From Bermanella marisrubri (GTDB lineage: Bacteria; Pseudomonadota; Gammaproteobacteria; Pseudomonadales; Oceanobacteraceae): a stretch of 64,000 bases of DNA. Under the pieces are notes generated by a model, which saw nothing but the letters and a program-made list of their open reading frames with translations, was not told the origin of the DNA and did not search any database. The stretch spans positions 3,189,001 through 3,253,000 of the forward strand of contig NZ_CP051183.1 of NCBI RefSeq assembly GCF_012295615.1, given 5' to 3'. Positions 57,028-64,000 of the stretch are shown piece after piece. The position numbers and the translations under genes were made by a program. Each line of letters opens with the position of its first letter. Position 1 is the stretch's first letter.

Positions 57028-57461
57028 TGGTGGTAAAACGCTATTTAGATGCACAGGCCCGCTATCTTGCAACAGCCAGCCGACTGCTGGGAAACCTTAG
57101 GCAGGAGAAGCGTGAAACCCAAGAAATGATGCAGACCTTTTTCCAGTTGCTGACACAAAAGCTTCCACAAGGTCGACGTCCCGATGAAGCAGAGATTAAA
57201 GCCGCATTAGAGCAACTAAAAGACGTTCATAAAATGGCGGGATTATTTCTCATAGCACTAACACCCGGAAGTGTCATTACTTTTCCGGCCTTGTGTGCGC
57301 TAGGTCGACGCTATGGTATTGAGTTGTTACCAAGCGCCTTTCAGAAAGGGGACGAAACCGAAGTTGAGATTTTAGAACAAGTCATCCTGAACGAAATAAG
57401 ACATAAACGCGACGATCCCCTTTCACAATCAAACGACCAAGATACAAAGCTCAAACAATAA
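57027..57461 (+). CDS. LETM1-like domain protein
   Basis: A 144-residue protein whose central segment, DVHKMAGLFLIALTPGSVIT followed by PALCALGRRYGIELLPSAF, resembles the ribosome-binding domain of LETM1-like proteins. It has one possible membrane segment (about 73-93). Function in bacteria is unknown. Its ATG overlaps the stop codon of the acyltransferase gene, so translation is coupled to it. Confidence 0.7.
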   Translation: MVVKRYLDAQARYLATASRLLGNLRQEKRETQEMMQTFFQLLTQKLPQGRRPDEAEIKAALEQLKDVHKMAGLFLIALTPGSVITFPALCALGRRYGIELLPSAFQKGDETEVEILEQVILNEIRHKRDDPLSQSNDQDTKLKQ

Positions 57462-57521
57462 AAACAATTTGTTACCCACAGCTATTTGCACACACGATCT
57501 CGTGAGCATATCGTAGCGACT

Positions 57522-57764
57522 ATGAGATGCTTTATATGTTCACGAACCGTATTCTTAGATAAACGCTTGGTTTCCATTGTGGAAGGTAAAGCCGTACATA
57601 AAGCATGCTTGGTCAATTACCAACGGAACCAAAAAAACTTTAAAGGATTAAACTTAGAGTTATTATCTGATACAGATCTGGCATTTTTACGTTATAGCGC
57701 AGAAGCCATCCTCGAACAGCGTGTTAGCGCTAAACGCAAGCAAGTAGACTCAAAAAAAGCTTAA
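57522..57764 (+). CDS. Small CxxC...HxxC protein, putative zinc-binding
   Basis: An 80-residue basic protein that I do not recognise. The N-terminal part has C3 and C6 (MRCFICSR) and HKAC near residues 26-29, a possible four-ligand zinc site. A helical C-terminus follows, rich in lysine and arginine. The ATG at 57522 lacks a strong ribosome site; a TTG at 57486 is an alternative. Its stop overlaps the convergent alr stop by four bases. Confidence 0.55.
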   Translation: MRCFICSRTVFLDKRLVSIVEGKAVHKACLVNYQRNQKNFKGLNLELLSDTDLAFLRYSAEAILEQRVSAKRKQVDSKKA

Positions 57765-58858
57765 GCGTTTATATAAATACGCGATGGCCGCAAAGGCATT
57801 CTCGTCATAAGCTCATAGCCAATAGTACCACTATAGTGAGCGACTTCATTGATAGGCAAGTCTTTACCCCAACAAATCACGTCATCACCGATATTGACAG
57901 ACCCTACATCGGTTACATCTACAGTAATCATATCCATACTGACGCGGCCAGCCAATTTGCAACGCTGATTGTTTACTAAAATTGGAGTACCATTTTTTGC
58001 ATGCCTTGGGTAGCCATCTCCATAGCCAACAGTAACGGTGGCAATACGACTATCTCGCTGAGCTATCCATGTTTTGCCGTAGCCAACAGCCTCTCCTTTT
58101 TTTACATTTCGTACACTGATCACTTTTGATTGCAAAGTCATAACCGATTGCAGAGTTTTATCATTGTGTTGCGGTAACTCAAAAGGGCTTGCACCGTACA
58201 ACATGAAGCCTGGTCGATTCCAACTGCCATGGGCTTGCGGCCAAGCCATTACACCTGCGCTATTACATAAGCTAGTGAGACATCCCAAGCCAGATATAGC
58301 CTCATTAAAACAATCGATTTGTTCTTTAACGAAGGCATCGCCTTCAACATCTGCCGTAGCAAAATGAGTAGCAACGACGATCTCGTCGTGAACAATAGAA
58401 GTGCTTTTTAGCTTTTGATAAATAGCGGCAATTTCAAACGGCATGAAACCTAAACGGTGCATACCTGAATCCATTTTCAACCAGCACTTTAGAGGCTTAC
58501 AAATAAGTTTTTTATGCTCGCATTGTTCAATAAACGCTAAATGATTGTGGTTTTCAATCATCAACCAGAATTCATGCTCGCTAGCAATTTGCACCTCACC
58601 AAAACTAAACGGCCCCTCTAATAAAAGTATCGGTTTCCTGATACCCCCTTCGCGTAACTCAATAGCCTCATCAATACTGGCTACAGCAAAAGCTGGAACA
58701 ATCGGCTCAAGTGCTTTTGCACAGGGCACGGCACCATGCCCATATGCATTCGCCTTTACTACCGCGATTGATTGCGATTGTGGGGCAAGAGAATCCGCTA
58801 GGCGATAGTTCGAACGCAGCGCTTCTAGGTCAATAATCGCTTGAGTAGGTCGACTCAT
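57761..58858 (-). CDS. alr: Alanine racemase
   Basis: PLP enzyme interconverting L- and D-alanine. It has 365 residues with the fold type III barrel. The PLP lysine is K35 in AVVKANAYGHG; the catalytic tyrosine is expected in EAVGYGKTWIA; RVSMDMITVDVTD and RMPLRPSRIYI close the C-terminal domain. Last gene of the seven-gene minus-strand unit that begins with pxpA, 14 bases after the D-amino-acid aminotransferase. It may be the only alanine racemase or a catabolic one; that needs the rest of the genome. Confidence 0.94.
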   Translation of the reverse strand: MSRPTQAIIDLEALRSNYRLADSLAPQSQSIAVVKANAYGHGAVPCAKALEPIVPAFAVASIDEAIELREGGIRKPILLLEGPFSFGEVQIASEHEFWLMIENHNHLAFIEQCEHKKLICKPLKCWLKMDSGMHRLGFMPFEIAAIYQKLKSTSIVHDEIVVATHFATADVEGDAFVKEQIDCFNEAISGLGCLTSLCNSAGVMAWPQAHGSWNRPGFMLYGASPFELPQHNDKTLQSVMTLQSKVISVRNVKKGEAVGYGKTWIAQRDSRIATVTVGYGDGYPRHAKNGTPILVNNQRCKLAGRVSMDMITVDVTDVGSVNIGDDVICWGKDLPINEVAHYSGTIGYELMTRMPLRPSRIYINA

Positions 58859-58872
58859 AACAACTGTCTCTA

Positions 58873-59730
58873 CTAATAATCGTGTTTATGCTGCGTATAT
58901 AGGGTTTGTGCTGCTAGCCAAGTGTCACCGATTTCTCCGTTCCCAACGGGTTTACCATCAATTTCGATCACGGGTGCAATCTCTTTACTGGAACTCGTTA
59001 ACCAAACCTCGTCAGCAGACATAACCTCTTCCATACTGACATTGCGCTCTTCAATTTTTATATCGCTATGTTTTCGCAAAATATCTAGCAACATATGACG
59101 GGTAATACCCGGTAGTAATTGGTGATCCAAAGGAGGCGTGATCACAACACCGTCTTTGACAATATACGCATTACAAGCGCTGCCTTCCGTCAGATTATTT
59201 TCGGCATTAAACAAAATTGTTTCGTTATATCCTTGGCCATGACCGTGTTGAAAGTGCATCACATTACCAAGCAATGCAGTCGATTTTATATTGCACCGCT
59301 GCCAGCGTAAGTCTTGAGTGGTTGCAACTCTATAACCTTTGACCTTGGATTTATCAGGAATATTAGCGGCAGGAATATCAAATGCAAATGCATACACAGT
59401 CGGTTCAACATTATCAGGGTAGGCATGGAAACGTTTTTCATCGGCACCTCGACTTACATGCAAATACAAACCGAGATTGCCGTTCCCATTTTTTTCAATT
59501 AATTGTTGGCAAATGGATTGCCACTGTTCATGACTCCAATTAAATTGTATGCCGATCATTTCGAGACCCTGATTCATTCGATCAATATGCGGCCCGAAAC
59601 CTACCAACTTACCATCATATGATGGAATCACTTCATAAATACCATCACCAAAAAGAAAACCCCGATCCATTGGCGATATTTTTGCCTCTTCCATTGGCAT
59701 GAATTCATTATTTAGAAAAACAATACTCAT
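58873..59730 (-). CDS. D-amino-acid aminotransferase
   Basis: Fold type IV PLP transaminase, 285 residues, of the D-alanine aminotransferase group. The PLP lysine is K149 in QRCNIKSTALLGNV, and ISPMDRGFLFGDGIYEV is the family N-terminal motif. Known D-AAT enzymes move the amino group between D-alanine and 2-oxoglutarate to give pyruvate and D-glutamate; the branched-chain and aminodeoxychorismate lyase relatives are alternatives. The ATG at 59730 has an AGGATA ribosome site. Its place between lysR and alr, next to a D-glutamate-cyclase-like gene, supports a D-amino-acid substrate. Confidence 0.88.
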   Translation of the reverse strand: MSIVFLNNEFMPMEEAKISPMDRGFLFGDGIYEVIPSYDGKLVGFGPHIDRMNQGLEMIGIQFNWSHEQWQSICQQLIEKNGNGNLGLYLHVSRGADEKRFHAYPDNVEPTVYAFAFDIPAANIPDKSKVKGYRVATTQDLRWQRCNIKSTALLGNVMHFQHGHGQGYNETILFNAENNLTEGSACNAYIVKDGVVITPPLDHQLLPGITRHMLLDILRKHSDIKIEERNVSMEEVMSADEVWLTSSSKEIAPVIEIDGKPVGNGEIGDTWLAAQTLYTQHKHDY

Positions 59731-59755
59731 AACTATATCCTGCAATCAAGAATCA

Positions 59756-60700
59756 TTAGCCTACGTACTTCACCTTGCGTACATTAGCTGTTTTAACTTT
59801 GCCCTGCTGTGTAACAACTTCTTTTGCACTAGCAGCCAATAATTTAGGTAATAGACGCTCATCGTCAGAGCGCCAACCGCTACAAAAATTTAAAACAGAT
59901 GGTTGTAAACTTGCTTCTGTTTGTAAAATGCGCACACCTTTCTCTTTTACCAGCTTTAATGCTAGAGGCTCTGGCAATAAAGAGATACCAAGACCCTGCT
60001 GAGTTAAGTTCATTAAATGATTCACTGAACTACAAGTATGCAACATAGGTTTGGCTTCCCCTAAAACTGCGAATAACCTCTCTAGATCTCGCCATGGCTG
60101 GGTATGCTTTGGGAAACTGAGTACTGAGCAAGTGGCTAACTGCTGCAAATCGAGTATTCTATTTTGCCAGTTTTGCTGCTCTATTACTTCATCAGATGCT
60201 ATCCATTGCTGGTGTAAACTACATAAGTATTCGGTCATCAAACTGGCATTACTAGGTTGAGATACCATAAACACCATATCCAATTGATGTTGCTCTATTT
60301 GTTTCTCTAAGTGATCACTAAGATCAACTACCACTTCAAACTGGATATGAGGAAAGTCCAAACGCCACTGTTTAAGTAGAGGCGCTACCCATAGTTCAGC
60401 AAGTGTATCAGCAATTCCTATACGGACTGTGTCTACATCCAACAAGTCTTGGTTTAGCTGCGATTTCATTTCTTCAGCTATGCGCATCATTTTTTGTGCA
60501 AATGGCAACAACTGGCGACCGCGACTGGTTAACTGTGTGCCGCCTTTATCTCGTCGAAATAAACTAACATTCAACTCGGACTCCAATGCAGCAATACGCG
60601 CACTAATCGCTGGTTGAGTGGTACTCAATGCTTTCGCCGCGGCATGAAAACTATTTAGCTCGGCTACCTTGACGAACGTTTCTAAATTACGAATGCGCAT
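59756..60700 (-). CDS. LysR-family transcriptional regulator
   Basis: A 314-residue LysR regulator. The N-terminal winged helix-turn-helix (1-60) has AELNSFHAAAKALSTTQPAI; the C-terminal effector domain (about 90-295) is the periplasmic-binding-protein type. The ATG at 60700 has an AAGAGGT ribosome site and overlaps the end of the cyclase-like gene by 14 bases. LysR genes are usually divergent from their targets; here it sits inside the operon, so it is co-expressed with the enzymes it probably controls. Confidence 0.92.
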   Translation of the reverse strand: MRIRNLETFVKVAELNSFHAAAKALSTTQPAISARIAALESELNVSLFRRDKGGTQLTSRGRQLLPFAQKMMRIAEEMKSQLNQDLLDVDTVRIGIADTLAELWVAPLLKQWRLDFPHIQFEVVVDLSDHLEKQIEQHQLDMVFMVSQPSNASLMTEYLCSLHQQWIASDEVIEQQNWQNRILDLQQLATCSVLSFPKHTQPWRDLERLFAVLGEAKPMLHTCSSVNHLMNLTQQGLGISLLPEPLALKLVKEKGVRILQTEASLQPSVLNFCSGWRSDDERLLPKLLAASAKEVVTQQGKVKTANVRKVKYVG

Positions 60701-61568
60701 CGTGACCTCTTGCTTTACCAAGTAAAGCTGGTTCAATTAGGACTCTAAGGCGGCGCTGAAGTTCAAGGCCATCCTCTACAGGAAGACCGTCTTCGGTTAA
60801 CGTATTTTCCCGCGTGACACCATCCACGCTGCCGCGATCCGATAAGTACTCCAGAACTTGACGAGCATCTAACATGGTCAATAGATCTCGCTGCATTTGC
60901 GCGCTGATCATTGCAATCAGACCAAGAGCTGCCCAGTTGGAAACATCAGCAATCACCAGTTCGCTACACTGAGTCGCAGCAGCTTGAATATCTAATTGAT
61001 TCAGAGCCTCATGAATATTTCCCATGCCAATTTCATTGCCGCCATCACCAATTGCGATGGTGGGGCAATTAGCTTGACGGAAAAAGCTATCAAAACAACC
61101 AGCTCGAGCACTAATATCTTCACCACGCATATTATAATAACGACCATCACTGGCTTGGCCTGGACGCTCAATCGAGACTATCAAACTGGGATTGAGATCC
61201 TGCAATGCTTGTCGTGCTTCATCGTCTTGCTTGCAATGCGGACCAACTATCAGCTCCTGAACATTATAATCATGACGCAAGACTTCACTTAAAGGAGCGC
61301 CGCATACGATGATTGGATGTAAACCCATTGCCTCAAAAGCTCGATATAGTGCGATCGCACCAACCGGCCCATCTGTTTCGAACGTGTCTACGACTGGAAA
61401 ACCTGTTCCAATTAAAACCGTGCCCTTGGCGCCTAATATGAGATCTGAAGCACGCTTAATGTAGCCTGACGGCAGGGCATGCTGAACGGTTTTCATGCCC
61501 CGCAAATTACGTTCAACCAGAATATCTTCAATTTGTTTGCTAATATCAAACATCAAAGCCTCGTTCAT
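60687..61568 (-). CDS. DUF4392 / D-glutamate cyclase-like protein
   Basis: A 293-residue protein matching the DUF4392 family, the C-terminal domain of the eukaryotic D-glutamate cyclase DGLUCY, which turns D-glutamate into 5-oxo-D-proline. Visible family segments: TVLIGTGFPV near residue 50, FETDGPVGAIALYRAFEAMG near 64, SIERPGQASDGRYYNMRGED near 133 and AIGDGGNEIGMGN near 172. The ATG at 61568 has a perfect GGAGG ribosome site and overlaps the pxpC end. No partner DUF1445 domain is present. Placement between 5-oxoprolinase genes and D-amino-acid enzymes strongly supports a D-glutamate/5-oxoproline role. Confidence 0.85.
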   Translation of the reverse strand: MNEALMFDISKQIEDILVERNLRGMKTVQHALPSGYIKRASDLILGAKGTVLIGTGFPVVDTFETDGPVGAIALYRAFEAMGLHPIIVCGAPLSEVLRHDYNVQELIVGPHCKQDDEARQALQDLNPSLIVSIERPGQASDGRYYNMRGEDISARAGCFDSFFRQANCPTIAIGDGGNEIGMGNIHEALNQLDIQAAATQCSELVIADVSNWAALGLIAMISAQMQRDLLTMLDARQVLEYLSDRGSVDGVTRENTLTEDGLPVEDGLELQRRLRVLIEPALLGKARGHDAHS

Positions 61569-62517
61569 GGTTGGCCTCCAACAAGCACGGTTTTAATTCA
61601 ATTTGCTTGAATTTATGATCAGCCAAATGCAACAAGTTATGGGCATGATCGATTGAAATTGGTTCAAAATTCACCGTCGCCCCAGGCGTTAACTGAGACA
61701 GTTTCGCTAAATCCAACGAAAGTACAGAACCAATTTTTGGATAACCCCCGATGGTTTGGCGGTCATTCATCAATACGATAGGTTGACCATCGGCAGGAAT
61801 CTGAATAGCCCCTAGGCATATACCTTCGCTTAATATCCCATTGATATCACATTCAATTTTAGGACCCTGTAAGCGATACCCCATACGATCCGCCAAGTCG
61901 CTTATCCTAAAATCATGATAAAAAAATCGCCGTTGCTGATGACGGGAAAAATGTTTTTCTTGATAACCTGGGATCACGCGCAAGACTGCATGATTCCCAT
62001 AGTTAGGAATGTATGACTCAGGCAAATACCACGCTTGGTTCAATGAATTTCGCTTTTTTAATTTGAGTTCAGCGCCGGACTCTAGCTTTCCTCCATTAAT
62101 ACCGCCTATGCCTTCTCGAACCACAGCGCTGGCGCTATCGAACTGTTTTTTAATATCAAAGCCACCAGCGACCGATAAATAAATGCGACATCCTTTTACG
62201 GCATAAGCCAGCTCAATTTTTTGCCCATTTTTAATATACAGTGTCCGCCACTGGGGCTGTCTCTTGCCATCAACCGAAACGTCAACTTTCGCCCCCGTCA
62301 CGGCAACACACATATCCTGAGTAGCAACCGCTTTGAAACCACCCATTGTGATTTCCAGCGCCACTGAGTTGGCTTGGTTATCCACTAATCGGTTTGCAAA
62401 TCGAAAAGCAAACGGATCCATTGGACCACCTGTAGTTAACCCAAGATGATGCTGACCAAAGCGCCCCAAATCTTGCGTCAAAGTTAAAAAACCGGGATCA
62501 ATAATCTGCAACGCCAT
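61546..62517 (-). CDS. pxpC: 5-oxoprolinase subunit C
   Basis: Subunit of the ATP-dependent PxpABC 5-oxoprolinase (allophanate-hydrolase-subunit-2/KipA fold). It has 323 residues. DLGRFGQHHLGLTTGGPMDP near the N-terminus is the family hallmark, and LMNDRQTIGGYPKIGSVLSL lies near residue 250. Its start overlaps the pxpB stop, and its end overlaps the cyclase-like gene by 23 bases. Confidence 0.94.
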   Translation of the reverse strand: MALQIIDPGFLTLTQDLGRFGQHHLGLTTGGPMDPFAFRFANRLVDNQANSVALEITMGGFKAVATQDMCVAVTGAKVDVSVDGKRQPQWRTLYIKNGQKIELAYAVKGCRIYLSVAGGFDIKKQFDSASAVVREGIGGINGGKLESGAELKLKKRNSLNQAWYLPESYIPNYGNHAVLRVIPGYQEKHFSRHQQRRFFYHDFRISDLADRMGYRLQGPKIECDINGILSEGICLGAIQIPADGQPIVLMNDRQTIGGYPKIGSVLSLDLAKLSQLTPGATVNFEPISIDHAHNLLHLADHKFKQIELKPCLLEANHERGFDV

Positions 62518-63206
62518 TACGCAATTTCTCCCTTTGGTAGCTCGCCGCCCATGTCAAAAAACGTTTGTTCATCGATGGCATAGAACTGCACTAAATCACC
62601 GGATTGCACCGGCATAGGAGGTTGCTCCTCTGGCTCAAACATAGGTATTGGACAGTAGCCAATTAAATTCCAGCCACCGGGACTTTGCTTGGGATACACT
62701 GCTGTTTGTCGATCAGCAATGGCGACAGCTCCCTTTGGTACCCTCTTACGAGGAGTATCTAGGCGCGGCATAACCAAAGATTCATCTAACTCACCTAAGT
62801 ATGCAAAACCAGGAGCAAAACCAATTGCATAGACCTGATAAGACTGGGATGAATGACGCTCAACCACCTCATCACTTGACAATGATTTATGCTCAGCAAC
62901 ACGCTGTAAATCAGGACCGGCATAATAGACGGGTAAACGAACGAGGCGACGCTGATCATCACTGTGCGAATTGAAATGAGATTCATACGCAAAACGTATC
63001 CATTTTCTCACTGCTAAATGATCTATTTTTAATGGATCGAAAATCACGAGAACGGATGCATAACTTGGCACAAGATCAATAAGCTCACGCCCAACATATG
63101 GTCGCAACTGCTGGCATAGATGCAGTATGTTTTGCGTAACTTCAGGACTGACTTGGTCACCCACATAAACAATCAGTGCGTTTTCCCCAGCCACATGAAT
63201 ATTCAT
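62517..63206 (-). CDS. pxpB: 5-oxoprolinase subunit B
   Basis: KipI/allophanate-hydrolase-subunit-1-type subunit of PxpABC, 229 residues. Conserved segments are VPSYASVLVIFDP near residue 46, YAIGFAPGFAYLGELDE near 126 and YPKQSPGGWNLIGYCPIPMF near 171. It overlaps pxpA by four bases. Confidence 0.94.
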   Translation of the reverse strand: MNIHVAGENALIVYVGDQVSPEVTQNILHLCQQLRPYVGRELIDLVPSYASVLVIFDPLKIDHLAVRKWIRFAYESHFNSHSDDQRRLVRLPVYYAGPDLQRVAEHKSLSSDEVVERHSSQSYQVYAIGFAPGFAYLGELDESLVMPRLDTPRKRVPKGAVAIADRQTAVYPKQSPGGWNLIGYCPIPMFEPEEQPPMPVQSGDLVQFYAIDEQTFFDMGGELPKGEIA

Positions 63207-63946
63207 GATTGAATCAACTCGCGAATACTTTGAATGGCCTTAACACCAGCTTCGTTGTCGCCGTGAACGCATACTGAATCAGCTTTAATTGATAGCGTTT
63301 GACCACTTGCCGTTGTCACTGTGCCATGCTCCACAAGCTGCTGCACCTGTTGCAACATTTTTTCCTGATCGTGAACGGCCCCAGCTTGGTTACGTGCTAA
63401 TAATTTGCCATCGTCGTCATAGCATCTGTCGGCAAATGCTTCGAAAATCAACTCAACGCCTAACGCTTCTGCTTGCTTTTGGTGCTCTTCACTAGCGGCT
63501 GTTGCTTGCAACATTAATTTAATCGGACGATGAAAGTCAGATACAGACTTCAATATGGCCAAGCGTATATCGTCATTCTTCATCATGTCGTTATATAAAG
63601 CGCCATGGGGTTTTACATATTCCATGGTCAGGCCAATATTTTTTGCCATTCCATCCAGCGCACTCATTTGATAGTGCATAAAGCCTATGATTTCCGTCTC
63701 ACTGCAGTTCATACTGCGTCGACCAAACCCAACTAAGTCAGGATATGCTGGATGGGCACCTACCATAACGTTATTTTTTTTCGCTAGCTGCAGTGTTTTT
63801 TGCATGGTCACTGGGTCGCCACCATGAAAGCCACACGCAATATTGGCCTGATCAATATGAGGAAAAACCGATTCGTCCATACCCATGGACCAAGAACCGT
63901 AGCTCTCGCCTAAATCGCAATTTAACAATAAGCCATTCCGACTCAT
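63203..63946 (-). CDS. pxpA: 5-oxoprolinase subunit A
   Basis: LamB/YcsF-family subunit of PxpABC, which hydrolyses 5-oxoproline to glutamate with ATP. It has 247 residues. LLNCDLGESYGSW at the start, IACGFHGGDPVTMQKT near residue 36, VGAHPAYPDLVGFGRR near 62 and VKPHGALYND near 107 are family motifs. The ATG at 63946 has an AAGGTAG ribosome site. It is the first gene of the unit; the operon promoter must lie in the last 54 bases or beyond the window. Confidence 0.95.
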   Translation of the reverse strand: MSRNGLLLNCDLGESYGSWSMGMDESVFPHIDQANIACGFHGGDPVTMQKTLQLAKKNNVMVGAHPAYPDLVGFGRRSMNCSETEIIGFMHYQMSALDGMAKNIGLTMEYVKPHGALYNDMMKNDDIRLAILKSVSDFHRPIKLMLQATAASEEHQKQAEALGVELIFEAFADRCYDDDGKLLARNQAGAVHDQEKMLQQVQQLVEHGTVTTASGQTLSIKADSVCVHGDNEAGVKAIQSIRELIQS

Positions 63947-64000
63947 AACTACCTTCTTACAAAATTGCCAACTTTGAATTCGACATGTCAGTAACGACCA

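Overview
The window is a stretch of chromosome from a free-living, aerobic, probably marine gammaproteobacterium of the Oceanospirillales/Pseudomonadales type. This is inferred from the EF-P beta-lysylation genes, a FimX-type degenerate GGDEF/EAL protein, the argS-SPOR-hslVU and ubiE-ubiJ-ubiB-hisE-tatABC gene orders, and a caa3-type cytochrome oxidase cluster, all familiar from Pseudomonas relatives. Base composition is moderate and looks even throughout. I saw no phage, insertion sequence, CRISPR array, rRNA or tRNA. Genes are densely packed and nearly all are intact; the one clear broken gene is a solute-binding-protein tail near 49.5 kb.

Layout, left to right. 0-2.6 kb: acyl-CoA dehydrogenase and O-acetylhomoserine sulfhydrylase. 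2.7-5.4 kb: epmA, efp and epmB, for making and beta-lysylating elongation factor P. 5.5-9.5 kb: a large protein with a PilZ-like tail, then fimX. 9.5-15.2 kb: an orphan ArsC-type phosphatase, argS, a SPOR-domain protein, a MipA/OmpV porin-like protein, and hslVU behind a near-consensus heat-shock promoter. 15.3-19.4 kb: two transglutaminase-like proteins, panE and a DUF971 gene. 19.5-24.7 kb: ubiE, ubiJ, ubiB, hisE, HIT and tatABC. 24.8-26.8 kb: a sodium symporter and an LPP20-like lipoprotein. 26.9-32.3 kb, minus strand: nrdR-ribD-ribE-ribBA-ribH-nusB-thiL. 32.4-33.8 kb: a YcgR-like PilZ protein and a Yip1 membrane protein. 34-41.3 kb, minus strand: the cox cluster (coxII with a fused cytochrome c, coxI, ctaG, coxIII, SURF1, a small CxxxC protein, ctaA, cyoE) with one oppositely oriented small membrane gene inside it. 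41.6-49.3 kb: a DUF3060 lipoprotein, parC, an amidoligase/peptidase C26 pair, a small lipoprotein, parE and a YqiA-like esterase. 49.4-54.5 kb: the relic, tolC, nudF, DUF1249, cpdA and waaA. 54.6-57.8 kb: hldE, an LpxL-type acyltransferase, a LETM1-like protein and a small CxxC protein.

The right end (57.76-63.95 kb, minus strand) is the most interesting region. It is a tightly overlapping seven-gene unit, read pxpA-pxpB-pxpC-DUF4392-lysR-dat-alr. It joins an ATP-dependent 5-oxoprolinase, a stand-alone D-glutamate-cyclase-like protein, a regulator, a D-amino-acid aminotransferase and alanine racemase. On paper this forms a route from alanine or D-alanine through D-glutamate and 5-oxoproline to glutamate, so a D-amino-acid or peptidoglycan-salvage system. 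Other items worth attention are the amidoligase/C26 pair, the PilZ-like protein next to FimX, and the tandem transglutaminase-like genes.
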